A stretch of DNA of 24,189 bases, from contig CAZXCK010000062.1 in assembly GCA_964639225.1 (NCBI GenBank), forward strand, positions 1 to 24,189. Direction: 5' to 3'. The notes under the pieces were generated by a model that ran no database searches, was not told the origin of the DNA, and saw only the letters and a list, made by a program, of their open reading frames with translations. Position numbers and translations under genes: made by a program. The stretch's first letter is position 1. The number at the start of each line of letters is the position of its first letter. This stretch comes from CAZXCK01 sp964639225 (GTDB taxonomy: Bacteria; Chloroflexota; Anaerolineae; Aggregatilineales; Phototrophicaceae). Below are positions 1 to 6,982 of the stretch, one piece after another.

Positions 1-1866
1 TCGATTGCATATAATATGGTCCAGGTCCGTCTCTATCGTAAAAACTTCCGGCCGCAGTTTGGCCGCTGCTAATGTGTACCGCCCTTCTTTCCATGCCTGG
101 TCGGCGTCTGTGAGCCCCAGCATGTCCACCTTTTGGATATCCGTCGCAGTCGATTCATCATATCCATCGTCATAAACGGTCCGGGTGTCGGCTTGATACC
201 CGGTGGCTGCATTGACAAAAGATACTTTCACCGCATGCGGTACGTCACTAAATCCTTTGACTGAGCTGAAATTCCAACTGTTCCGCGTCGTAAACATCTG
301 GACCGGGTTTGGTTTTTCAACGTCTTGAATGATCGCGTATTTCCCATCTGTAATGTTTAGATGGCTCCGGCAAGTGTTTAATACCATCCTTATAAGGTCA
401 ACGCATCGGTCCTGTTCCGTGATAACCGCGCTGAAATCATGCGCGTTGTCGCTGTCCGCCCATTCATGTAACGCCTGGAATGAATCGAAATCGATTTGAC
501 TGTCTGGTATCGGATCGGGGTTGACCACACTTGATCTCAATAAGTATAATGCCACGCTGGCCGGGTTCGTGGTCGCTGCGTCTGACCATACGGCCCCGGT
601 CCAATCGGGAATAACCGCCTCGGCGATACAGTTAAATTTTTTGATTTGCCCGTTAAATTGGTTGGTCGCTTTGGCCTTCAAGGCGATATATGTAAATTGA
701 TCTGAAATGTCGCTATTGATCGGTCGTATCGGGTCGCCCGCTTCATCCCCACGTTTGGTCCGCATCACGGTCCAGTGAGGTGTTTTCGCGCCTTGGAAGT
801 TGTCGCCCGGATCGTTCAGCCGCTCTACCCGCACCTCATACTGCCCTCGGCTGACGCTTACGGTATGCGTGTATCGTACCGGACGCTGCAGCTCTTCACG
901 GAAATCTCGGTCGGCCAATGTCGTCCAACTTCCCGCGCCGACTTCCCGGTACTCGACTTTATATTCTGTATGCGTGTCTTTCACTTTCCCATTTTCATAT
1001 TTATAGATGCCCCGCAAATATGCGATCTCCACTTCGATCTCTATTGCTCCGGCGGCGGTGGTGTAGGTCTTGGCCACGAACGGTTCCAACTGTTTTCCGA
1101 TTGTCGTTTCGTCGATCACATACGGATAATGTGCACTGTAACTTCCATCTTGTATTGTCTCTGTCTCAACATCATCGAAATTTGAAATGGCGGTATCGCC
1201 AATTTTCATTTCTGATATATTAAGACCTGATTGTCCGACCAAAAACATCTGATGCAAATACTGGTGTTCTCCATCTGTCGATGTGTATGGTTTGCCGGCC
1301 AGCGGTGGTACGATAAGGTGTTTGCCTAGGATGATCGGTGTTATCCCCCAGGGGCGGATGTCGTTCTGTTGTCCAGTTATTCCATAGCCCGGTTTGACGC
1401 TCGGCGGTTGGCCCTGGTTTGACGGCTTGGCGCCGGATAATGATGCAGCCATATCTCCAATATCGTCTGCGGCCATCATCAATGCTATGCCGCCGACGAT
1501 CATGCCTGCGCCTGCTGTAATAAGTGCCGGACCTACAAATGGGATAAATGATAACCCGATCCCCGCAGCAATCAGTGCGATTCCAAGCGCAATTCCGCCG
1601 ACACCGCCACGTTTGGCTGCCTCTTCGGTATCGTTTTCAATCTCTCCATCGTCCCCGCCGGTTAACCTGGCCATTATAACAACATGATCGTCTGGCTGGG
1701 GGATTGCGTCGTATTGATTGCATTCCCGGCCGTTTATTTCGATATAATGCTCTCTGTAATGTGAATCAAGCTCGGCGATTGTTTGCCGGATCGATAGCCC
1801 TTGCGGCATTTGGCGTTCTGTTTTTTCTGCTTTGAACGGGTGTAGCTTGGCGACTACTGTAATCAT
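1..1866 (-). CDS. Tail tip / host-specificity protein, lambda gpJ-like with gpI-like N-terminus (partial, C-terminus off the left edge)
   Basis: Open from the ATG at 1866 to base 1, giving 622 residues without a stop. Residues 1-72 (MITVVAKLHPF... HVVIMARLTGG) look like the beta-grasp, ubiquitin-like domain of lambda tail assembly protein gpI. Residues about 85-140 are Gly/Ala/Ile-rich hydrophobic helices, also typical of gpI. The rest resembles the central tip region of gpJ-type proteins (for example TNPASVALYLLRSS followed by an acidic Trp-containing segment). Such proteins cap the tail and carry receptor recognition at the C-terminus, which is missing here. It starts 7 nt after the NlpC/P60 gene, matching the lambda K-I-J order. 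The family call is from motif and order recall; receptor specificity cannot be judged. Confidence 0.85.
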   Translation of the reverse strand, partial: MITVVAKLHPFKAEKTERQMPQGLSIRQTIAELDSHYREHYIEINGRECNQYDAIPQPDDHVVIMARLTGGDDGEIENDTEEAAKRGGVGGIALGIALIAAGIGLSFIPFVGPALITAGAGMIVGGIALMMAADDIGDMAASLSGAKPSNQGQPPSVKPGYGITGQQNDIRPWGITPIILGKHLIVPPLAGKPYTSTDGEHQYLHQMFLVGQSGLNISEMKIGDTAISNFDDVETETIQDGSYSAHYPYVIDETTIGKQLEPFVAKTYTTAAGAIEIEVEIAYLRGIYKYENGKVKDTHTEYKVEYREVGAGSWTTLADRDFREELQRPVRYTHTVSVSRGQYEVRVERLNDPGDNFQGAKTPHWTVMRTKRGDEAGDPIRPINSDISDQFTYIALKAKATNQFNGQIKKFNCIAEAVIPDWTGAVWSDAATTNPASVALYLLRSSVVNPDPIPDSQIDFDSFQALHEWADSDNAHDFSAVITEQDRCVDLIRMVLNTCRSHLNITDGKYAIIQDVEKPNPVQMFTTRNSWNFSSVKGFSDVPHAVKVSFVNAATGYQADTRTVYDDGYDESTATDIQKVDMLGLTDADQAWKEGRYTLAAAKLRPEVFTIETDLDHIICNR

Positions 1867-1873
1867 CGGGACG

Positions 1874-2257
1874 TTATGCCGGGACATAATAGCCCTCGAT
1901 CCGGCCCGCGTTTCGTGCTGCTGTAAGACGCTCGATCACTGTGCCCGTTTTGGCCGATGTGTGGATAACCTGTCCGCTGCCGATACATAACCCGACGTGT
2001 CCCGGTACGCCGTGCCGGATCATCAGTACAAGTGTCCCTTCCGTCGGCATCTCGACCGGTTTGAAATCTCCCATTGCCGCGGCACAAAATAATGGAGCCG
2101 TGTCCGCCGGTTTCACAGTTTGATAACCGGTGTAGTCCGGAAGTTCTCGGTTGTATTTTTCTTGATAAATCAAACGGCATAACCCGTAACAGTCCACCCC
2201 GTTTCGATCCCGACCGTATTTTTTGAACGGTATTTTTATATATTCGGCGACGTCCAT
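1874..2257 (-). CDS. NlpC/P60 cysteine peptidase, tail-tip peptidoglycan hydrolase (lambda gpK C-terminal-like)
   Basis: A 127-aa protein with the NlpC/P60 signature: catalytic Cys23 in GVDCYGLC, His87 in GHVGLCIG, and a probable third polar residue, His99. Family members cleave peptide cross-links of peptidoglycan; in tails this domain helps assembly and DNA entry. Lambda gpK has a JAB domain before NlpC/P60, whereas here the NlpC/P60 domain stands alone. I chose the ATG at 2257, which overlaps the TGA of the DUF1833 gene by one base (TGATG); a TTG one codon upstream is less likely. It lies between the DUF1833 gene and the J-like tip gene, the usual place for this function. Confidence 0.9.
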   Translation of the reverse strand: MDVAEYIKIPFKKYGRDRNGVDCYGLCRLIYQEKYNRELPDYTGYQTVKPADTAPLFCAAAMGDFKPVEMPTEGTLVLMIRHGVPGHVGLCIGSGQVIHTSAKTGTVIERLTAARNAGRIEGYYVPA

Positions 2258-2724
2258 CAAAACGCCCCGGGGAAAAGGTCTGGCGTGAAACGGTATCTCG
2301 ACATATTACTGTTGAGATTTTTGGTCGCGCTTATTGTCCCGGATATCTTGCTTACATCGTATTGTACCCCGGCCAGCTGGAACTCTACCGGCCCCCACTC
2401 GAACGTATCGGGACTATCAGCCAGTATCAAAGACATTGTAATCGTTGGGGGACTTGAAATTGAGCGGATAATCGGGACCAAAGACCGGTCAACATTGCCA
2501 ATCGTGATCTGCGCCCCTTTCATTTCGTCGCCCTCTTCCGGTAAAACAAAATCAAAATGCGAAGGGTTCCAGGTCCCCTCGGTATTGACGATCGCCTCGG
2601 TGTTGTTTACATACCGAATCGGAGACGCCAAGTCGTCGTGTTCGATCTTCGCCAAGAAAAGGAAAACCTCGCCGGTGCAGTTGGCCTGGACCGCCTGTAA
2701 TGCCTGCCCGGATATCGTCCTCAC
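2257..2724 (-). CDS. DUF1833-like minor tail protein (lambda gpL position)
   Basis: 155 aa. The start region (SGQALQAVQANCTGEVFLFLAKIEHDDL, then ASPIRYVNNTEAI and FDFVLPEEGDE) matches my recollection of the phage DUF1833 family: an N-terminal helix, a beta-strand about evaluating 'FLFLAKIEH', then 'PIRYVNN' and an 'LPEE' strand. These proteins occupy the gpL position between gpM-like and NlpC/P60 genes and are thought to form part of the tail tip/baseplate hub. The start is GTG at 2724, giving a 4-base GTGA overlap with the preceding stop. No cysteine cluster of the lambda gpL iron-sulfur type is seen: there is only one Cys (residue 16). The precise role is inferred from order. Confidence 0.75.
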   Translation of the reverse strand: MRTISGQALQAVQANCTGEVFLFLAKIEHDDLASPIRYVNNTEAIVNTEGTWNPSHFDFVLPEEGDEMKGAQITIGNVDRSLVPIIRSISSPPTITMSLILADSPDTFEWGPVEFQLAGVQYDVSKISGTISATKNLNSNMSRYRFTPDLFPGAF

Positions 2725-3086
2725 GTAACAAGCTCCTCAAGCTCGACTGATACGTTCCAGTATATCGGCCCGTCGTTTGACACTGTCATCGAATCCGGTC
2801 CCTTGAAGCGTGCAGTTATATCGGTGTCTCCATCATCGGACGGGTTTGGCATTGTGAATGATAGGGCCCCGCTGTCGATCGTGTTGAAAAACCACGTTTC
2901 AAAGGTGTCGTATTCCGTTTTTGTCATTTGAATAACACCGCTCAAATTTTTCGGGACGGCCGTATATCTCCGGCGTTGTCGTGCCGGTCCGGTTGCGGTG
3001 TCTGTCCTGAGCACATTCGATTGAGGGGCGCGTGCGTACGAGTCTTGCTGTATGCGAAAAGGTACGCTGCTGGGCCAGGCTTCCAT
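2721..3086 (-). CDS. Minor tail protein, lambda gpM-like
   Basis: 121 aa. The core 'TKTEYDTFETWFFNTIDSG' followed by a beta-rich Ser/Asp/Gly segment and a terminal 'WNVSVELEE' strand is the pattern of small distal tail proteins of the gpM type, in which a bulky-aromatic helix precedes a beta sandwich. Lambda gpM acts in tail-tip initiator assembly. The ATG at 3086 shares its first base with the tape measure stop (TAATG), so translation is probably coupled. Assignment rests on gene order (tape measure, M, L, K, I/J) plus this pattern; sequence identity to lambda gpM itself would be low. Confidence 0.7.
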   Translation of the reverse strand: MEAWPSSVPFRIQQDSYARAPQSNVLRTDTATGPARQRRRYTAVPKNLSGVIQMTKTEYDTFETWFFNTIDSGALSFTMPNPSDDGDTDITARFKGPDSMTVSNDGPIYWNVSVELEELVT

Positions 3087-6000
3087 TATACTTTCGTGAC
3101 CCCCTTCCGCCGTATTCCGTATGCAGACTGCATAGCCTGGTCATGTGTCCCCTCGCGTAACTGCCGGGAGACTGTTTTGCCGATTATAACATCGATCTGC
3201 CGCGTGCCGCCGGACGTTCTCTCCCGCTGCTCAACTTTCTGGCCGCTGTAATTCTGGATGTTCACAACGACGTTTGTGCCGACTCCGCTGGCGTCTACTC
3301 CCAAACGACCGGATGATCCGCGACGTAACGGCATGACGGCCTCTGTCCCGGCCTCGCCCATTTCCCCCAAAGCTGCGCCGTTCGCAAAGGAGAACATTGT
3401 CGGTTTATCGATTATTCGGTTCGTGAAAACTCCGCCATCTGCGAATTGCCGTTTTCCTGCTCTGTCAAATACATTCCCTTTCGCGCTGCGGTCCGCGGCC
3501 TGCTCGGACCCGGTCATAACTCCGACCCCTGCGCCGGCAGCGAATGATCCGCCCAATAGCCCAATGCCAAGACCAATCATGGCCGGATTCATGGTTGATA
3601 TACCTTGTAGTAATGCCTGCGCTCCGGCCCGCGCCAATATCCCCGGTATTTGTTTCAGCATCATTCTGAATTGATCTTCAAAGGCGTCTGACAATGCTTT
3701 TGCAGCGTCAATCGCTTGGTCGCTGTCGGCGGCCATCTGTGCCATGTTCTCGCCAAACTGTTGACCGATATCGCCCATCTTTTCCAGGAAATTCTGCTCG
3801 AATACCTTTGAAATTTCATGCCCCAGCTTGCCGAGCGTGGTGATCATAAGCGTCAAATCATCCGCGCCCTTGGCCATCGTGTTGAAAAACTGTTCCCATG
3901 ATAGGTTCAGTAAATCGGTCATTTGGATCTGCCGGCCCTGCGCATCGGTCATGCCGTCAATTGCAGCCTGCCCGTACGCGACATCTGCGAACGACTTCGC
4001 CGGGATAATCGGCTTCGCCGCGGCCCTGTCTATCTTTTCTTTTAAGTCCAAAAATCTTTTCATGGCCGCTTCGAGTTCTGGCGTCATGATCCATCGTCCA
4101 TCGATCGATTCGTGAAATGTTGTGAAATCTTTTTGAAATTGTTCAAACTCTTTCATCGAAACATCGGGTGAATTCGCAAGCCGTCGTAAGGCTTCAGTGA
4201 TAGATTCGATCCGTTCTTTTGTCCGTTTCATTTCAGCATCAGGATCGCCGGCTTCTATGCGGATTCTCCATTTTTTGTCTGCACCGCGCAAATCATCTTT
4301 TAATTTGTTAACAATCTCGCGGTATTTGCTGAGCTGTTTGGTCCCTTTTGTGAGAGGTTTAACTCCGCGTGGTGCAATTGTTTCATTCATTTTTTGGATC
4401 AGCGGAATCATCTTACGCACTTTCTCGCGCAATGACGGTGATGAAATTTGTGACAACATGTGTTCTCGTGCTGCTTTTGTTTTCCCGTAAATCGCAACGA
4501 TCTGGGCCAGCTTTGAAACCTGGCTTTTCATTTTGCTTATTTTCATACCGGCCTCGGCTGATTCTTTGCCACTGGCTAGAATCTCTTTCCGAAATTCAAC
4601 GAGCACATCACGGGTGGCCACGGTCGCTGTCAATAACGTCCCTGTTTTCGCATTAAATTTTTCCAACTTGGATACTTGATTTTCAGTGACAAATTTTACT
4701 CCGCTTAATGTCGGTATTTTATATAGCTTTTCGACTCCGGCCCCCATTTTGTCAAATGCCGCTTGCCATTCGTCTGCCGCTTTTCGCAATGCTTTTTCTC
4801 GTCCGCTAAATGCCTTTTTTTGTTTTTCGAGACGGTCAGCAATCGACCCTTTCCCCTCACCGCGTTTTTTGTTCATTCTGTCCCAAGCTTCAGATATCTG
4901 GTTGATTTGCTCAAACATTTTTTGTTTAAGCAATGCCCGCTGATATTTTAGACGGTCGGCCTGCTGCTTATTGCCTTCGCGTGTTGCCTTGGCAAGCTGA
5001 ATCTCTGTCGAAGCCAAATCGCTGACCGCGCTGCCATAATCCGATGTAGATTTGTCCAGCTCTGATATTGACTTGATCCGATTTTCGGCTTCGCGCATAC
5101 TGTCTGACGTTGATGAGATAAAGTCCATAATCCGTTTTCCGACATCTCCGAAAAAGTTCTGTAATGATTCGCGAAAATCCTTAAACAAAACAAATGCCGC
5201 CGTGAGGCCTGCGACAAGTCCGACTATTGCCAGCCCGACCGGTCCGGTGATGATTGCCGCGGCTGCGGCCAATGCTGGGCCCAATGTCGTAATTAACGGC
5301 ACAAGCTGAGAAATGACAAGAAGCAAAGGTCCAACCGCTGCGGCCAAGCTGGCGAATACCAAAACTGTCTGTTTCATTCCAGGCGGCATCGCCCGGATAA
5401 ATTGCATTATCGTGATAAAGCTGTTTATGATCTTTTCGGCGACCGGCAGCAATGCTTCAACCGCGCCCGCCATAGCCTGTTTGAAATTGTCCATCGCTGT
5501 CGAAAAACGGCCGGCAAGCGTTTTGCTCGCTTTGCCCAATAGATCTTGGCCTTTCGTCAACGATTTCATGGCCCCGATAAGTTCTTTATACCCGATTTTC
5601 CCCTCGGATATCATTTCTTGGACTTCAGCTGCTGATTTCCCGGTGGCGTCGGCCAATCCCTGATAAATGTTGATGCCCGCCATACCGAACTGCCGGATGT
5701 CCATCGATGTCGCCCGGCCCACTGCGCTGATCTGTGCCATGTTAACGGCAACCCTGTTCATGACTTCGCTTTCGCCTCGCGATACGTTACCGACCAACCG
5801 TAGTATGTCGACAATGTTGTCGGCGTTAACTTCCTGCGCTTGCACGAGGACCTGGCTGGCCGAGGCAAGCTGTTCAAGCTGCAGCGGCGTTGAGGCCGCA
5901 AACTCTTTAATGCCGGCAAACGCCTGTTTCCCCTTTTCGGCACTCCCGAGTAATACGCCGAACTTAAGCTCGGCCTGTTCGATATCCGCCGCGAATTTTA

Positions 6001-6244
6001 CACCGGCTGCGCCGGCCGCCAATAGCGGTACAGTAACGCCGGCGGTTAACCCCATCCCAAGGGTTTGCATACCCTGGGACGCTTTCTGCAACCGCTGCTG
6101 ATAACTCTCCGTGGCTTTGCTTAATGATTTGGTCGATTTGGTCGCTTTACGGGATGCGCCATCGAGGCCGCCGAGACGGTTCGTGGCAGTGACAACCCCG
6201 TTACTGTCGATCTCAATTTCCAGCTTTGCTATATCCGCCGCCAT
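3086..6244 (-). CDS. Tail tape measure protein
   Basis: 1052 aa, the longest gene in the window. Residues about 80-240 resemble the conserved tape-measure N-terminal domain (ADIEQAELKFGVLLGSAEKG, ASTPLQLEQLASASQ, MDIRQFGMAGINIYQGLAD). Hydrophobic segments lie at about 62-86 and 293-354, followed by long charged helices (about 360-720) able to form coiled coils and a Gly/Ala-rich stretch near 920-960. The protein sets tail length and is ejected into the host envelope. ATG at 6244 follows a good ribosome-binding site (AGAGGGGACACA). It overlaps the end of the chaperone T frame by 32 nt. From the usual rule of about 0.15 nm of tail per residue, the tail would be roughly 150 nm (inference). Confidence 0.93.
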   Translation of the reverse strand: MAADIAKLEIEIDSNGVVTATNRLGGLDGASRKATKSTKSLSKATESYQQRLQKASQGMQTLGMGLTAGVTVPLLAAGAAGVKFAADIEQAELKFGVLLGSAEKGKQAFAGIKEFAASTPLQLEQLASASQVLVQAQEVNADNIVDILRLVGNVSRGESEVMNRVAVNMAQISAVGRATSMDIRQFGMAGINIYQGLADATGKSAAEVQEMISEGKIGYKELIGAMKSLTKGQDLLGKASKTLAGRFSTAMDNFKQAMAGAVEALLPVAEKIINSFITIMQFIRAMPPGMKQTVLVFASLAAAVGPLLLVISQLVPLITTLGPALAAAAAIITGPVGLAIVGLVAGLTAAFVLFKDFRESLQNFFGDVGKRIMDFISSTSDSMREAENRIKSISELDKSTSDYGSAVSDLASTEIQLAKATREGNKQQADRLKYQRALLKQKMFEQINQISEAWDRMNKKRGEGKGSIADRLEKQKKAFSGREKALRKAADEWQAAFDKMGAGVEKLYKIPTLSGVKFVTENQVSKLEKFNAKTGTLLTATVATRDVLVEFRKEILASGKESAEAGMKISKMKSQVSKLAQIVAIYGKTKAAREHMLSQISSPSLREKVRKMIPLIQKMNETIAPRGVKPLTKGTKQLSKYREIVNKLKDDLRGADKKWRIRIEAGDPDAEMKRTKERIESITEALRRLANSPDVSMKEFEQFQKDFTTFHESIDGRWIMTPELEAAMKRFLDLKEKIDRAAAKPIIPAKSFADVAYGQAAIDGMTDAQGRQIQMTDLLNLSWEQFFNTMAKGADDLTLMITTLGKLGHEISKVFEQNFLEKMGDIGQQFGENMAQMAADSDQAIDAAKALSDAFEDQFRMMLKQIPGILARAGAQALLQGISTMNPAMIGLGIGLLGGSFAAGAGVGVMTGSEQAADRSAKGNVFDRAGKRQFADGGVFTNRIIDKPTMFSFANGAALGEMGEAGTEAVMPLRRGSSGRLGVDASGVGTNVVVNIQNYSGQKVEQRERTSGGTRQIDVIIGKTVSRQLREGTHDQAMQSAYGIRRKGVTKV

Positions 6245-6605
6245 TGTGTCCCCTCTCGGCCTGCTCGATCTCTGCGATCTTCGACGCCCCCGCCTTACTC
6301 ATTGCCCGTATCATCTCTGTCGCGGTGCCGGATAATCTGGTACCGGTCAACCGGCAATACTCCGCCATCTCACAATATGATATTGTGCCGTCGTCGAATA
6401 TCTCCCAAAAGATAACCCATATCCCAATCAGCGTGTCCGGTATCTCCGGTTCGTCAAGCCCTCCAATTTCAGCGTTCGGGTCTTTTTTCCTCAAAGCGGT
6501 TTGCATGGATTCCCGCCGTTTTCGTTCTGTCGCGCCGTTCGGCCCTCTGGGGTAGTCGAGTTCTATTCTCCGCTCGACTGCGCTTGTGAGGGTCGCTTGC
6601 CGGAC
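6213..6605 (-). CDS. Tail assembly chaperone, T-type extension read by -1 frameshift (lambda gpGT-like)
   Basis: This is the -1 frame continuation of the upstream chaperone. From base 6605 it is open for 130 codons to the stop at 6213 and crosses the stop codon of the upstream frame at 6563-6565. The slippery heptamer T TTT TTG (6611-6605) lies exactly where the two frames can join, giving a fusion of about 252 aa (122 + 130). The C-terminal part (LIGIWVIFWEIFDDGTISYCEMAEYCRL...) is unrelated to gpG, as expected for a T domain that binds the tape measure. An internal ATG at 6506 could give a 97-aa product, but order, frame direction and the slip site argue for the fusion. It ends inside the tape measure gene. 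Confidence 0.85.
   Translation of the reverse strand, partial: VRQATLTSAVERRIELDYPRGPNGATERKRRESMQTALRKKDPNAEIGGLDEPEIPDTLIGIWVIFWEIFDDGTISYCEMAEYCRLTGTRLSGTATEMIRAMSKAGASKIAEIEQAERGHNGGGYSKAGN
6554..6579 (-). other. RNA hairpin downstream of the frameshift site
   Basis: Minus-strand AGTCGAG (6579-6573) pairs perfectly with CTCGACT (6560-6554) across a 12-nt loop that contains the TAG stop of the gpG-like frame. It starts about 25 nt after the slippery heptamer, further than the usual 5-9 nt spacer, so a role as frameshift stimulator is only a possibility. Confidence 0.4.
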
Positions 6606-6970
6606 AAAAAAAGGTCCGTGTCCCCCATCGCATCTTCAATCTGTTCCAGCATCCAAGGACACCGCCGAAAAACACTGATCGCGCTCTCTTTTGACAATCC
6701 GATCGGTTTGCCGTTCTCGACAATGCCGTCCCAAGATACAACGCATTCAGCGACACTTTCGTAACGAAACTGTTCAACCTGGACAGCGGACATTTTTTTG
6801 TTTCGGGTTTTTTCAAAATACTTTTTTTGAATAGTCCGAAATTTGTCTGATTCCGTCCCCAGCACTTTAATCGTCGCCAGGTTCTCCCCGGTAGTCGGGT
6901 GCTGGATCTGTACCTCAACACCTTGATTCGATTTCTCCTTGGTCGATAGTTCCGTTACGTCTAGCGCCAT
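6563..6970 (-). CDS. Tail assembly chaperone, lambda gpG-like
   Basis: 135 aa (MALDVTELSTKEKSNQGVEV...), located between the tail tube and tape measure genes, the standard position of gpG-type chaperones. The motif ATIKVLGTESDKFRTIQKKY resembles the N-terminal beta-strand plus helix of phage tail chaperones, which coat the tape measure while tube subunits polymerise and are absent from the mature virion. ATG at 6970 is preceded by AAAAGGGGACAAGT, a strong ribosome-binding site. Most ribosomes would end at the TAG (6563-6565); a minority would slip at 6611-6605 into the T frame. It follows the tube gene by 12 nt. Confidence 0.85.
   Translation of the reverse strand: MALDVTELSTKEKSNQGVEVQIQHPTTGENLATIKVLGTESDKFRTIQKKYFEKTRNKKMSAVQVEQFRYESVAECVVSWDGIVENGKPIGLSKESAISVFRRCPWMLEQIEDAMGDTDLFLSGKRPSQAQSSGE
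6605..6611 (-). promoter_or_regulatory. Programmed -1 ribosomal frameshift site, T TTT TTG
   Basis: In the gpG-like frame the codons are GAC CTT TTT TTG TCC, so the heptamer T TTT TTG fits the X XXY YYZ rule with the right phase. After a -1 slip the next codon is GTC and the T frame is open for 130 codons. The T7 run sits in the loop of a short CGGAC/GTCCG stem (6602-6605 region and 6613-6617). Confidence 0.85.
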
Positions 6971-6982
6971 ACTTGTCCCCTT

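Noticed and set aside
775..1687. Plus-strand open frames across the tail tip gene, including an Ala/Ile/Pro-rich one at 1394-1687
   Set aside because: They mirror the J-like protein; the Ala/Ile-rich frame is the complement of the tip protein's Gly/Ala/Ile-rich hydrophobic segment.
6469..6921. Minus-strand 150-codon frame overlapping the tail chaperone
   Set aside because: It is in the +1 frame relative to gpG, is Arg-rich without a family pattern, and the -1 frame explains the coding extension better.
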